The translations under genes were made by a program, and so were the position numbers. 33,770 nt of DNA from an uncultured Photobacterium sp. (GTDB lineage Bacteria > Pseudomonadota > Gammaproteobacteria > Enterobacterales > Vibrionaceae), in contig CAMQXY010000027.1 in assembly GCA_947039005.1 (NCBI GenBank), positions 1 to 33,770 of the forward strand, in the 5' to 3' direction. Positions 8,010-16,481 of this stretch are shown piece by piece. The first letter of the stretch is position 1. The number at the start of each line of letters is the position of its first letter. The notes under the pieces were generated by a model. That model searched no databases. It saw only the letters and a program-made list of their open reading frames with translations, and was not told the DNA's origin.

Positions 8010-9383
8010 ATGATAACGCATATCAGCCCTATCGGCGCTATGAACCTATTATCACAAATAGAAGCCGACAGTTTAAAAGCAACCGCATCCAGTGATTTAT
8101 ATCGCTTATATCGCAACTGCTCACTCGCTGTTTTAAATTCGGGTAGCCATACTGATAATTCCAAAGAATTACTTGAAAAGCACCGTGATTTTTCGATTAA
8201 TTTATTACGTCGTGAACGCGGCATTAAAATAGAACTCGTCAACCCACCTGAAAATGCCTTTGTTGATGGACGTATTATCCGAGGCATTCAAGAACATATG
8301 TTTTCGGTATTGCGCGACATTATTTATGTCGATATGCACATTGCACGCCGTAATGATATCGACTTTGCCAGTGCGCCACATATTACTGACTTTGTGTTTA
8401 GTTTATTACGTAATGCTCGCACGCTGCATGCAGGTGAAGATCCCAATATCATTGTGTGCTGGGGCGGACACTCGATTAACCCGATTGAGTACCAATACAC
8501 CCGCGAAGTCGGTAATGAATTAGGCTTACGTGAACTCAATGTGTGTACTGGCTGTGGTCCTGGTGCAATGGAAGGACCGATGAAAGGAGCTGCTATCGGT
8601 CATGCTAAACAACGCTACTCAGGCAGTCGATTTATTGGTTTAACTGAACCCTCAATTATTGCCGCTGAGCCGCCTAACCCTATCGTTAATGAATTAGTGA
8701 TTTTGCCTGATATTGAAAAACGGTTAGAAGCCTTTGTCCGTGTCGGCCATGGAATTATCATTTTCCCTGGAGGTGCGGGTACGGCCGAGGAGTTATTGTA
8801 TATTCTGGGGATTTTAATGCACCCTGATAATGCCGATCAACCACTACCATTAGTACTTACAGGCCCTAAAGAAAGTGAAGCTTACTTCCGAACTTTAGAT
8901 GACTTTATTCGTAATACCTTAGGTGAGGCTGCCACTCAGCATTATCAAATTATTATTGATGATCCCGCTGAAGTCGCGCAAGTTATGAAAACGGCAATGG
9001 CGCGTGTAAAAGAACACCGATTAGCGACAGGGGATGCTTATTGTTTCAACTGGTCATTAACCATCCCTGAAGATTTCCAAATGCCCTTTTCTCCAACGCA
9101 TAAAGCCATGGCAGGTTTAGATTTACACATGGATCAGCCCAAAGAAAAACTTGCAGCCAATTTACGTCGTGCGTTTTCAGGCATCGTTGCGGGTAATGTC
9201 AAAGAAGAAGGCATCCATGAAATTGAACAATATGGTCGTTTTAAAATCGACGGCGATAAAATCCTGATGCAACGGATGGATAAACTACTGAAAAATTTTG
9301 TGGCACAACAACGAATGAAACTACCGGGCAGTCAATATGAACCTTGTTATGAAATCGTTAATTCTCACGATCCAATAAAATAA
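8010..9383 (+). CDS. ppnN: Nucleotide 5'-monophosphate nucleosidase PpnN
   Basis: PpnN (YgdH) cleaves purine and pyrimidine 5'-monophosphates to the base and ribose 5-phosphate. It belongs to the LOG/lysine-decarboxylase-like family and in E. coli is controlled by (p)ppGpp. The 457-residue product is close to E. coli in length (454) and over its whole sequence. The LOG signature PGGAGTAEE is at 253-261, and GCGPGAME at 181-188. An in-frame ATG 30 bases upstream exists, but AGGGAGG sits five bases before the ATG chosen, which gives MITHISPIG as in E. coli. A terminator follows. The neighbours queF and xni match enterobacterial synteny. Confidence 0.96.
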   Translation: MITHISPIGAMNLLSQIEADSLKATASSDLYRLYRNCSLAVLNSGSHTDNSKELLEKHRDFSINLLRRERGIKIELVNPPENAFVDGRIIRGIQEHMFSVLRDIIYVDMHIARRNDIDFASAPHITDFVFSLLRNARTLHAGEDPNIIVCWGGHSINPIEYQYTREVGNELGLRELNVCTGCGPGAMEGPMKGAAIGHAKQRYSGSRFIGLTEPSIIAAEPPNPIVNELVILPDIEKRLEAFVRVGHGIIIFPGGAGTAEELLYILGILMHPDNADQPLPLVLTGPKESEAYFRTLDDFIRNTLGEAATQHYQIIIDDPAEVAQVMKTAMARVKEHRLATGDAYCFNWSLTIPEDFQMPFSPTHKAMAGLDLHMDQPKEKLAANLRRAFSGIVAGNVKEEGIHEIEQYGRFKIDGDKILMQRMDKLLKNFVAQQRMKLPGSQYEPCYEIVNSHDPIK

Positions 9384-9415
9384 TATCGTTATTTGATTAC
9401 AGTTTTGCGTACAAT

Positions 9416-9437
9416 AAGGAGCCTAAGTGCTCCTTTT
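9416..9437 (+). terminator. Intrinsic terminator after ppnN
   Basis: A 7-bp stem AAGGAGC / GCTCCTT with a 6-base loop, ending in a run of four T, 32 bp after the ppnN stop. The xni start codon lies only 24 bp beyond it, so xni may depend on read-through or a promoter inside ppnN. Confidence 0.75.
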
Positions 9438-9460
9438 ATTTATCTACATAGAATTTATTT

Positions 9461-10240
9461 ATGGCTATTCACCTTGTTGTTATTGATGCATTAAATCTTA
9501 TTCGCCGCGTCCATGCTGCGCAACCGGGGCAACCCGATGTCGATAACACCGCTCGCGTTTGTTGTCAGGCATTACACAAAATCATTAATAGCACCGAGCC
9601 AAGCCATATTGTGGCTGTATTTGACCATAATAGCGATGATCGCGGTTGGCGAGCAGATCTCCTACCACACTATAAAGAAGGTCGTAAACCGATGCCGCCA
9701 GAGCTATTAGCAGGCATGGAGACGATTCAAGATGCGTTTATGGCGATAGGTATTGATTCATTATTATCTGATGGTGATGAAGCTGATGATTTAGTCGCAA
9801 CCTTAGCCTTAAAAGTCGCTTCTCGTCATGAGCAAGTCACTATTGTTTCAACCGATAAAGGCTATTGTCAGTTGCTACAACCAACATTGCGTATTCGAGA
9901 TTATTTTCAACAGCGCTGGCTTGATAGCCCGTTTATTGAAAAAGAATACGGTGTCAAACCACAGCTATTAACTGACTATTGGGGATTAGCAGGAATTAGC
10001 TCCAGTAAGATTCCAGGTATCGCAGGTATTGGCCCTAAAGCGGCAGTGGAATTATTAAGCCTCTACCCTAATCTTGACGCGATTCTAGCCGCGACCGATC
10101 TTGCTCCTAAATGGCAAAAGAAAATCACCGGCAATGAAGATATCGCTCGTGCATCAAAAGCGGTGGCAAGCCTAAAAACTGATTTAGAATTAGGCTTTAA
10201 TTTACAAGATATTCGTTACCATGAAGTCAATCAGGATTAA
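9461..10240 (+). CDS. xni: Flap endonuclease Xni (exonuclease IX)
   Basis: Xni is a FEN-family flap structure nuclease related to the 5' nuclease domain of DNA polymerase I. The 259-residue product (E. coli 251) has the family order: VVIDALNLIRR with the first metal-binding Asp, VAVFDHN, DGDEADDLVATLA, VSTDKGYCQLL, and the helix-hairpin-helix GLAGISSSKIPGIAGIGPKAA. Like E. coli Xni, it appears to have fewer acidic metal ligands than the Pol I nuclease. No ribosome binding site is visible before the ATG and a terminator hairpin lies just upstream, so translation may be weak. Confidence 0.95.
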   Translation: MAIHLVVIDALNLIRRVHAAQPGQPDVDNTARVCCQALHKIINSTEPSHIVAVFDHNSDDRGWRADLLPHYKEGRKPMPPELLAGMETIQDAFMAIGIDSLLSDGDEADDLVATLALKVASRHEQVTIVSTDKGYCQLLQPTLRIRDYFQQRWLDSPFIEKEYGVKPQLLTDYWGLAGISSSKIPGIAGIGPKAAVELLSLYPNLDAILAATDLAPKWQKKITGNEDIARASKAVASLKTDLELGFNLQDIRYHEVNQD

Positions 10241-10261
10241 TTCAGCGTAAATTATAGCGAT

Positions 10262-10292
10262 AAAAAAACGCCACCCTAATAAGGATGGCGTT
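10262..10292 (-). terminator. Intrinsic terminator of the gcvA-rlmM cluster
   Basis: An 11-position stem AACGCCACCCT / AGGATGGCGTT with one mismatch and an AATA loop. On the minus strand it is followed by seven T, about 30 bp past the rlmM stop. It also lies 26 bp past the xni stop and could act weakly for xni. Confidence 0.85.
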
Positions 10293-10320
10293 AATAATAA
10301 TCCGCTATATTACGTGTAGA

Positions 10321-11406
10321 TTAATACGGAGAACGATTATCTAAACGTTGAATATGTACCGTGATTTCTTCGCGGTCATGGTATAAATGTTTAGCTTGAA
10401 GCTTAAACTTAACCCCATTTTTAATCAGTAGTACTTTTAGATTTTCAATATCTTGCAGTACTTCATCATAACGGCCTTTCATTGGCAGTTTAAGGTTAAA
10501 AATAGCCTCTTTTGCCCATGCTTTAATTAACCACTCACCCATTAGGTGCGCCACACGGGCTGGCTTTTCAATCATGTCACATACAATCCACGTAATGTTT
10601 TTACGTGCTGGTTCATATTTAAAACCATCAACTGCATGATATTTAACTTGGCCAGTATCCATTAAGCTTTGCGCCATGGTGCCGTTATCAATCGCGTGAA
10701 CGAACATCGAACGCTTCACTAATTGATACGTCCAACCACCAGGACATGCGCCTAAATCGACACTCCACATACCCGGTGCTAAACGCTCATCCCACTCTTC
10801 ACGAGGAATAAACACATGAAATGCTTCTTCTAATTTCAGTGTTGAGCGACTCGGGGCATCTGAAGGGAATTTAAGACGCGGAATACCCATAAAGAACTGT
10901 GAATTATTTTGCGGGTAAGAATAACCAACAAAACAACACCCTGATGCAATAAAGCACACATGTAATACGGGTTTTTTATGGTTATCTTTAACGTATAAAA
11001 TATTACGCTTACGCATTGCTTGACGTAATGGCACCGTAAATTTACGGCAGAATTTCAATAACTCTTTCGCTTCATTGGTGTCTGGGGTTTCGATACGCAA
11101 ATCACCACAGATAGGGAACGTCTCACCAATAGACTCTAAAATTGGTGAAATACGATCTTCTGATGGTAGACCGGTTAGCATAGCTGATGTTGCAAACATT
11201 TGACGAGCAAAAATCAACTGTGAAAATGGCTGCAATTTAATAAATTTATCTGCGTCACCCGCTTGGTAAAACTCAAATAACACATAACCTGAATTGTTTT
11301 TCGCCCGAGGGAAACCAAACAATTCCAGCGTATTTGCTTTGTCTTGAACCTCACCGGCACATTCTTTTTCAAAGCCAGGACGACAGTACAATAAAACTTG
11401 ATTCAC
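10321..11406 (-). CDS. rlmM: 23S rRNA 2'-O-ribose C2498 methyltransferase RlmM
   Basis: RlmM transfers a methyl group from S-adenosylmethionine to the ribose of C2498 in 23S rRNA. The 361-residue product matches the family size (E. coli 366). It has an N-terminal THUMP-like part and then a Rossmann methyltransferase domain with the SAM motif [14 protein letters not shown] at 216-229. Translation starts at GTG, with GAGGG about 8 bases upstream. It lies 10 bp after ygdD and is the last gene of the gcvA cluster, closed by the terminator at 10262-10292. Confidence 0.96.
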   Translation of the reverse strand: MNQVLLYCRPGFEKECAGEVQDKANTLELFGFPRAKNNSGYVLFEFYQAGDADKFIKLQPFSQLIFARQMFATSAMLTGLPSEDRISPILESIGETFPICGDLRIETPDTNEAKELLKFCRKFTVPLRQAMRKRNILYVKDNHKKPVLHVCFIASGCCFVGYSYPQNNSQFFMGIPRLKFPSDAPSRSTLKLEEAFHVFIPREEWDERLAPGMWSVDLGACPGGWTYQLVKRSMFVHAIDNGTMAQSLMDTGQVKYHAVDGFKYEPARKNITWIVCDMIEKPARVAHLMGEWLIKAWAKEAIFNLKLPMKGRYDEVLQDIENLKVLLIKNGVKFKLQAKHLYHDREEITVHIQRLDNRSPY

Positions 11407-11416
11407 GTTGGAACCC

Positions 11417-11821
11417 TCAAGCTGAACGCCAGGCTGCTATTGCAAGCATCACCCAGCCAATAATAAAACATATTCCGCCCATCGGAGTGATGGGACCAAA
11501 CCACTTAATGCTGGTTAAAGCCAATGCATATAAACTGCCACTAAAGCAAATTATACCTATGCCAAAAAACAGCGCCGCGTATGATAACGCTTTTGATGGC
11601 AAAAAGCGTGACAATATTCCACAAGCTAATAATGCCAGAGTATGCCACGCCTGATATTGAACCCCGACTTTAAACACATCGAGTAAATGAGGTGCTAAGC
11701 GGTGACTTAATCCATGCGCGGCAAATGCGCCCAAAGCCACCATTACCACGCCACTGCAAGCAGCAAACATCAGCATTAATCGTGACTGCTGGCGTTGTTT
11801 AGTGGTTAATTCAACAACCAT
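11417..11821 (-). CDS. ygdD: DUF423 membrane protein YgdD
   Basis: A 134-residue integral membrane protein of the DUF423 family (YgdD in E. coli, 131 residues), of unknown function. It has about four hydrophobic helices and the family segment [15 protein letters not shown] [15 protein letters not shown] near the N-terminus. A GTG six bases upstream would add two residues, but AAGGA is then only 2 bases away. It is 8 bases from the ATG I chose. That ATG overlaps the stop of the upstream hydrolase (TGATG), which implies translational coupling. Confidence 0.92.
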   Translation of the reverse strand: MVVELTTKQRQQSRLMLMFAACSGVVMVALGAFAAHGLSHRLAPHLLDVFKVGVQYQAWHTLALLACGILSRFLPSKALSYAALFFGIGIICFSGSLYALALTSIKWFGPITPMGGICFIIGWVMLAIAAWRSA

Positions 11822-12510
11822 CAACACGATCCTTTCATACCGACACAGTCTTTAATAAATTGTGCTAATGCCGCAATTGCAACCGCGATATTTTCAGCTT
11901 CAGTATGACCTGATGCTTTACGCGGCTTAAAGCCATGATCACCATCAGCTAAAAATTGATAACTCACTTGTGGTGAAAATGACCACTGTTCAACTTCACT
12001 GCGGACACCAAAAGTATCACGCTCACCTTGTAAAATAAGGGTGGGGACAGTGATCGTTACTAAATGATCGCCGCGATAATTTTCAGGTTTAGCCGGTGGA
12101 TGAAACGGAAAACCAAGGCAAGCAACCCCGCAGACTTTCGATGCACAATTGCTAACCAGTGGTGTTTCGGCAGCAATATCTGTCACCATCAAACTCGCCA
12201 TTCGCCCTCCCATTGATTTACCACCAATCACTAGCTTGCCATTATCAAACTGCTCGATATGCGTTTGAAAATCAGCTAATAGTTTCGGCTGGCGATCAGG
12301 CGGACGTTTTTTACCATCTTCCGATCGTTTGATCATATAAGGAAAATTAAACCGTACCACTTGAATATTATGTGCGGCTAAACCCGCCGCAACCGTAGTC
12401 ATAAAGGCATGATCCATCCCAGCACCTGCACCATGCGCAAATAAAAACGTCGCGACTGCATGTTCAGCATCTGGACCATCAATCAAATACTCAGGCTTCT
12501 TCAATGACAT
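11821..12510 (-). CDS. Alpha/beta hydrolase (KANL3/Tex30-like family)
   Basis: A 229-residue cytoplasmic alpha/beta-hydrolase-fold protein. Landmarks are the oxyanion-loop-like FLFAHGAGAGMDHAFM, the nucleophile elbow GGKSMGGRM (Ser in GKSMGG), the acid region GERDTFG, and the C-terminal histidine in DGDHGFKP. The pattern fits the bacterial relatives of KANL3/Tex30, sometimes called dienelactone-hydrolase-like; no substrate can be named. Its start overlaps the end of gcvA by 20 bp and its stop overlaps ygdD by 1 bp, so it is part of that operon. In E. coli, gcvA and ygdD are adjacent without this gene. Confidence 0.85.
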   Translation of the reverse strand: MSLKKPEYLIDGPDAEHAVATFLFAHGAGAGMDHAFMTTVAAGLAAHNIQVVRFNFPYMIKRSEDGKKRPPDRQPKLLADFQTHIEQFDNGKLVIGGKSMGGRMASLMVTDIAAETPLVSNCASKVCGVACLGFPFHPPAKPENYRGDHLVTITVPTLILQGERDTFGVRSEVEQWSFSPQVSYQFLADGDHGFKPRKASGHTEAENIAVAIAALAQFIKDCVGMKGSC

Positions 12511-13411
12511 CCGGCATATCCTCTTGCTCTTTACGGGCTTTATTTAAAATCCAATCCCGGAAAATTTGAATGCGTCCGGTATCAGCTTGTTTTTCCTGAC
12601 ACACAAAATAAAACGCATTTTTACTGACGATGATTTCATCAAACGGACACACTAACCGTCCAGCTTCTAACTCTGGCTGAGCCAAAACATTATTGCCTAA
12701 TGCAATACCTTGTCCGTGAGCAGCAGCTTGCAATACCATCGTCGAATGACTAAAGATCGGCCCTTGGTTAACGTTGACGTCCTTCACATCATAATGACGA
12801 ACATAATTTTTCCATTCTTTACGAGAAGTGTCATGCAACAGCGTGTGTAATTTTAAATCATCAATAGTACGTAATGGCTTAATACCGGCTAATAGCATTG
12901 GTGAACACACCGGCATCATAAACTCTTGATACAGCTTATCAGCACGTAATCCCGACCAATTACCACGACCATAATAAATCGCCACATCAACATCATCGGT
13001 CAACGAGCCTTCATCAAGATCAACCGCTTTAATACGCACATCAATTTCCGGATGTTTCTCATTAAAATCGGTTAATCTTGGCACTAACCATTGAATTGCA
13101 AAACTAGGAGGTAAACTAATGGTTAAGGCACCTTTAGAGCCTCTTTCAAGTACCTTATCAGTCGCATCTGAAATCGATGAAAAGATATCTTTAATATCAA
13201 GAAAGTAACTTTGACCTTCTTCGGTTAATAGCAACGAACGATTACGGCGACGGAATAATTTCAGCCCAAGAAATTCCTCTAAGGCTTTAATTTGATGGCT
13301 AACTGCAGCTTGAGTAACAAAAAGTTCTTCGGCTGCGCGAGTAAAACTCAAATGTCTAGCGGCGGCTTCAAACACCTTTAATGAGTTAAGCGGGGGTAAA
13401 CGTCTTGACAT
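12491..13411 (-). CDS. gcvA: LysR-type glycine cleavage regulator GcvA
   Basis: GcvA activates the glycine cleavage operon and the sRNA gcvB when glycine is abundant, and represses gcv with GcvR. The 306-residue product is the family length (E. coli 305). An N-terminal winged helix-turn-helix (LPPLNSLKVFEAAARHLSFTRAAEELFVTQAAVSHQIKALE, about 6-46) precedes a LysR effector domain (about 93-295). The identity is supported by the divergent gcvB sRNA and by the downstream ygdD and rlmM. A CTAATGCATTAG palindrome upstream is a likely GcvA site, suggesting autoregulation. The 3' end overlaps the next gene by 20 bp. Confidence 0.95.
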   Translation of the reverse strand: MSRRLPPLNSLKVFEAAARHLSFTRAAEELFVTQAAVSHQIKALEEFLGLKLFRRRNRSLLLTEEGQSYFLDIKDIFSSISDATDKVLERGSKGALTISLPPSFAIQWLVPRLTDFNEKHPEIDVRIKAVDLDEGSLTDDVDVAIYYGRGNWSGLRADKLYQEFMMPVCSPMLLAGIKPLRTIDDLKLHTLLHDTSRKEWKNYVRHYDVKDVNVNQGPIFSHSTMVLQAAAHGQGIALGNNVLAQPELEAGRLVCPFDEIIVSKNAFYFVCQEKQADTGRIQIFRDWILNKARKEQEDMPDVIEEA

Positions 13412-13426
13412 ACTTTTCGAGGCTCT

Positions 13427-13438
13427 CTAATGCATTAG
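13427..13438. promoter_or_regulatory. Putative GcvA operator (CTAATGCATTAG)
   Basis: A perfect 12-bp palindrome containing CTAAT on each strand, the core reported for GcvA sites in E. coli. It lies 16 bp upstream of the gcvA start codon and about 33 bp upstream of the gcvB -35, a position that could repress gcvA and activate gcvB. The assignment is by motif and context only. Confidence 0.6.
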
Positions 13439-13470
13439 TTTTTTTCATCTCAAACATTATAAATTGTCCA

Positions 13471-13499
13471 TTGTTTAAGTGCTATATAAACCCTATTAT
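13471..13499 (+). promoter_or_regulatory. gcvB promoter
   Basis: TTGTTT at 13471-13476 and TATTAT at 13494-13499 are separated by exactly 17 bp. This places the transcription start near 13506, just ahead of the 5' hairpin of gcvB. Confidence 0.75.
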
Positions 13500-13505
13500 T
13501 CGTCC

Positions 13506-13691
13506 CGTAATGTTGATGAACATTTTGTGTTTTGCCCTCTGGCTAACCGCTGAATTAACATTACGATGTTGTGTTTGCATATTGTCCGGATCCTGCCGGA
13601 TAGGTAGTTATCTACCTCTTTACTTCCTGTATTTTGACCTATGTGTCAAAGTGATTGTTAGCACTGCGCCCCAACGCAGTGCTATTTTTTT
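13506..13691 (+). ncRNA. gcvB: GcvB sRNA
   Basis: GcvB is an Hfq-dependent sRNA that represses many amino-acid and peptide transporter mRNAs through a GU-rich seed. It is transcribed divergently from gcvA, as in E. coli. Visible parts in order are: a 5' hairpin AATGTT-GATG-AACATT, a GU-rich R1-like stretch (ACGATGTTGTGTTTGCATATTG), a TCCGG/CCGGA hairpin, a GGTAG-TTAT-CTACC hairpin, the conserved ACTTCCTGTATTTTGACC, and a terminator with a 10-bp stem. The order and several stretches match E. coli GcvB as I recall it. Length is about 186 nt (E. coli about 205). An open reading frame of 121 codons crosses this region but is not a gene. Confidence 0.93.
13659..13691 (+). terminator. gcvB terminator
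   Basis: A perfect 10-bp stem TAGCACTGCG / CGCAGTGCTA with the loop CCCCAA and seven T. It ends 85 bp before csdA, so csdA probably has its own promoter in that gap, although I see no clear one. Confidence 0.93.
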
Positions 13692-13776
13692 ATTTATTAA
13701 AAACCATCGCAACACTTGCTCTTCCTTGCATTTATTAGCATCATCGATAATTCAAATTTCTGTAATGTGACCTGTC

Positions 13777-14997
13777 ATGACCATACCATTCGATATCAAG
13801 CAAATTCAAACCCAATTTCCAGCACTGCAACATTCAGATATCGCATCGCGAATGGTTTATTTAGACAGCGCAGCTACCGCTCAAAAGCCTGCAATTGTTA
13901 TCGATACCCTCAGCCATTATTACCGTGGTTATAATGCTAATGTTCATCGTGGTAGTCATAGCCTAACCGCTAATGCTACCTTGGCTTTTGAACAAGCGCG
14001 CACAACCGTACAACAGTTTATTGGTGCTGCCAGTCATAAAGAAATCATTTGGACCCGTGGCGCTACTGAAGCATTAAACCTGATCGCACAAACCTATGCC
14101 CGTACCCACTTACAAGCGGGTGATGAAATATTAGTCAGCGAACTGGAGCATCATGCCAATATTGTGCCTTGGCAGATGGTCGCTGAACAAACTGGCGCTA
14201 AAGTGGTTAAAATTCCAATGCGCAATGATTGCACATTAGATATCAACGCCTACAACCGCTTACTATCAACGAAAACAAAAATTGTCGCCGTCGCTCACAT
14301 CACCAATGTTACCGGTACTCGTAACCCAATTGAGTCAATGATAGCCACCGCTCACCAATATGGCGCAGTAGTCGTGGTTGATGGCGCTCAAGGGATAGCC
14401 CATGAACACGTTGACGTGCAAGCGCTTGATGCCGACTTCTATGTATTTTCTGGTCATAAAATTTATGCGCCAGCGGGTATTGGCGCACTTTACGGCAAAC
14501 AAGCACTGCTTGAAGCAATGCCACCATGGCACGGCGGCGGAAAGATGGTCGAAAAAGTCTCATTTAGTGGTACTAGCTATGCGGGTTTACCGGGTAAATT
14601 TGAGGCTGGCACGCCCAATGTTGCAGGTAGTTTAGCCCTTGCTGCGGCAATCGAATGGTTACAAAACATTGATCGCCAAGGCGCAGAACAACACATTGCT
14701 GATTTACGTCAACAAGCCCTAGATGGTATTAAAGATATTGAAGGATTGCGGATCATTGGGCTTCAGCCTGATGCGAGCTTATTCTCATTTGTGGTCGATG
14801 GCATCCATCATCAAGATATTGCGACCTTGCTAGATCAACAACAGATTGCACTACGTGCTGGTCATCACTGCGCCCACCCAATGCTGGATGCGCTAGGCTT
14901 AACGGGAACATTGCGAGTATCATTAGCCCTTTATAATGACCAACAAGATGTTGCGCGTTTTATTGCAGCGCTACATAAAGCCTGTGATTTATTGTAA
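13777..14997 (+). CDS. csdA: Cysteine desulfurase CsdA
   Basis: CsdA is a PLP enzyme that removes sulfur from cysteine (sulfinate desulfinase type) and passes it to CsdE. The 406-residue product (E. coli 401) is a class V aminotransferase fold. The PLP lysine is K228 in FSGHKIYAP, with HHAN at 125-128, VDGAQ at 201-205, and the sulfur-carrying cysteine C365 in RAGHHCAHP. csdE follows after 17 bp, and the partner gene tcdA faces them, which supports CsdA rather than SufS. No ribosome binding site is obvious before the ATG. Confidence 0.95.
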   Translation: MTIPFDIKQIQTQFPALQHSDIASRMVYLDSAATAQKPAIVIDTLSHYYRGYNANVHRGSHSLTANATLAFEQARTTVQQFIGAASHKEIIWTRGATEALNLIAQTYARTHLQAGDEILVSELEHHANIVPWQMVAEQTGAKVVKIPMRNDCTLDINAYNRLLSTKTKIVAVAHITNVTGTRNPIESMIATAHQYGAVVVVDGAQGIAHEHVDVQALDADFYVFSGHKIYAPAGIGALYGKQALLEAMPPWHGGGKMVEKVSFSGTSYAGLPGKFEAGTPNVAGSLALAAAIEWLQNIDRQGAEQHIADLRQQALDGIKDIEGLRIIGLQPDASLFSFVVDGIHHQDIATLLDQQQIALRAGHHCAHPMLDALGLTGTLRVSLALYNDQQDVARFIAALHKACDLL

Positions 14998-15017
14998 TTA
15001 CAGCCAAGGAATAGATG

Positions 15018-15455
15018 ATGAACACCACTATAACGCTACCTCAGCACCCTTTTGGGACTGAGATCACCACCGCCGATATCATTGCCCAGATGCAAGTCGC
15101 GACGGGATGGGAAGATCGCTATCGCAACGTTATTCAGCTTGGTAAAAAATTGCCACAGCTGGATGATAGTTATAAACAAGATCAACTTAAAATCAGTGGC
15201 TGTGAATCACAAGTTTGGCTACATCATCAAATTATTGATGATCACTATTACTTTATCGCTGATTCAGATGCACGCATTGTGCGCGGCTTAATTACCTTAG
15301 TACTTGCGGCTTATAATGGTAAAACGGCGCTAGAAATTAACGCTTTTGATATCGATACCTATTTTAAGAGCCTCGGTCTGATTGATCATCTTAGCCCTTC
15401 ACGTGGTAATGGTTTAAAAGCGATTGTTGAGCAAATAAAACAACTCGCCCACTAA
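15018..15455 (+). CDS. csdE: Sulfur acceptor protein CsdE
   Basis: CsdE (SufE family) accepts persulfide sulfur from CsdA and passes it on, in E. coli towards the TcdA pathway. The protein is 145 residues (E. coli 147), with the acceptor cysteine in ISGCESQVWL (residue 62 from this start). Family segments include WEDRYRNVIQLGKKLP and the C-terminal LGLIDHLSPSRGNGLKAI. Two adjacent ATG codons (15015 and 15018) are possible; AAGGA is 7 bases from the second and 4 from the first, so I prefer the second. It is the last gene of the csdAE unit, before a strong bidirectional terminator. Confidence 0.95.
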   Translation: MNTTITLPQHPFGTEITTADIIAQMQVATGWEDRYRNVIQLGKKLPQLDDSYKQDQLKISGCESQVWLHHQIIDDHYYFIADSDARIVRGLITLVLAAYNGKTALEINAFDIDTYFKSLGLIDHLSPSRGNGLKAIVEQIKQLAH

Positions 15456-15495
15456 TATCACCACTGGCTCATGATTATCCTTAGCGACAAACAAT

Positions 15496-15526
15496 AAAAA
15501 AGCGGATCCAAAAGATCCGCTTTTTT
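15496..15526. terminator. Bidirectional terminator between csdE and tcdA
   Basis: A perfect 13-bp stem AAAAAAGCGGATC / GATCCGCTTTTTT with a 5-base loop, giving a T-run on either strand. It lies 40 bp past csdE and 30 bp past the convergent tcdA. Confidence 0.95.
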
Positions 15527-15555
15527 ACTTTTATTTATCAACTACAACTGTTTAA

Positions 15556-16365
15556 TTATTGGCGATACTTTTCGATTAATTTCTTAATAATATGCGCTAC
15601 AGCAACAAAGCCAAAACTTGCCGTTACAACGGTTGCAGCACCAAAACCACTGGCACAATCCATTCGTTTCGGACCATCCGCCGTTGCTTTTACTGCACAC
15701 ACAGAGCCATCAGCTTGTGGGTATTTCAAATGCTCGGTTGAATAAACACAATCAATCCCAAATTTACGCTTGGGGTTTTTAGTGAAATTATGATGCTGAC
15801 GTAATGTTTCACGCAACTTTCTCGCCAATGGATCTTGGATCGTTTTGGTTAAATCGGTGACTTGTATTTGCGTTGGATCCGTTTGCCCACCAGCACCACC
15901 AATTGTAATCACTTTAATTTTATTACTTTTACAATACGCCAATAATGAGGCTTTTGCTTTAAGGCTATCAATCGCGTCGAGTACGTAATCAAACTCTTTT
16001 GATAAGTACTCAGCTTGATTTTCAGGGCTAATAAAATCATCAATTAAATTAACCTTACACTCAGGGTTAATTAAGTGAATACGCGCCGCCATCACTTCAA
16101 TTTTGCTTTGACCAACAGTCCCTGTCATTGCATGAATTTGACGGTTAATATTGGTTACACACACATCATCCATGTCGATCAAGGTCAATTCACCGACCCC
16201 TGAACGTGCTAATGCTTCTGCCGCCCATGAGCCAACACCACCGATACCAATCACACACACATGTGCAGCGCGAAGGATCTCAACTTCACTGTTGCCATAT
16301 AAACGACGAGTGCCGCCAAAACGCTGATTATAACTATCGGATGCTGGGGTATCTAATTCACGCAT
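15556..16365 (-). CDS. tcdA: tRNA threonylcarbamoyladenosine dehydratase TcdA
   Basis: TcdA (CsdL) is an E1-like, ATP-dependent enzyme that converts t6A37 of tRNA to the cyclic ct6A. The 269-residue product (E. coli 268) has the nucleotide loop GIGGVGSWAAEALARSG (40-56), DMDDVCVTNINRQ, and the conserved GPKRMDCASGFGAATVVTASFGFVAV near the C-terminus. An upstream GTG (16419) in frame would add 18 residues absent from E. coli TcdA and containing a hairpin, so I chose the ATG at 16365, although its ribosome binding site is weak. It is convergent with csdA-csdE, its functional partners. Confidence 0.95.
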   Translation of the reverse strand: MRELDTPASDSYNQRFGGTRRLYGNSEVEILRAAHVCVIGIGGVGSWAAEALARSGVGELTLIDMDDVCVTNINRQIHAMTGTVGQSKIEVMAARIHLINPECKVNLIDDFISPENQAEYLSKEFDYVLDAIDSLKAKASLLAYCKSNKIKVITIGGAGGQTDPTQIQVTDLTKTIQDPLARKLRETLRQHHNFTKNPKRKFGIDCVYSTEHLKYPQADGSVCAVKATADGPKRMDCASGFGAATVVTASFGFVAVAHIIKKLIEKYRQ

Positions 16366-16398
16366 ACTGGTTCTACACTGCTTGAGGTGGATAAACAA

Positions 16399-16422
16399 AG
16401 AGTGCGTTTTTATACGCACTCT
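16399..16422 (-). terminator. Possible terminator after mltA
   Basis: A perfect 9-bp stem AGAGTGCGT / ACGCACTCT with a 6-base loop. On the minus strand it is followed by TTGTTTAT, 60 bp past the mltA stop and 34 bp before the tcdA start. The T-run is imperfect, so it may leak and let tcdA be read from the mltA promoter. Confidence 0.6.
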
Positions 16423-16481
16423 GAAAACAATTGTCTAGTCAGACCAAGAACATCACAACCGAGACCGTTTAATCATCACTA

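Noticed and set aside
13405..13770. Plus-strand open frame of 121 codons between gcvA and csdA
   Set aside because: It covers the gcvB promoter, sRNA and terminator, has no ribosome binding site, and its cysteine-rich composition does not resemble a protein of this genome.
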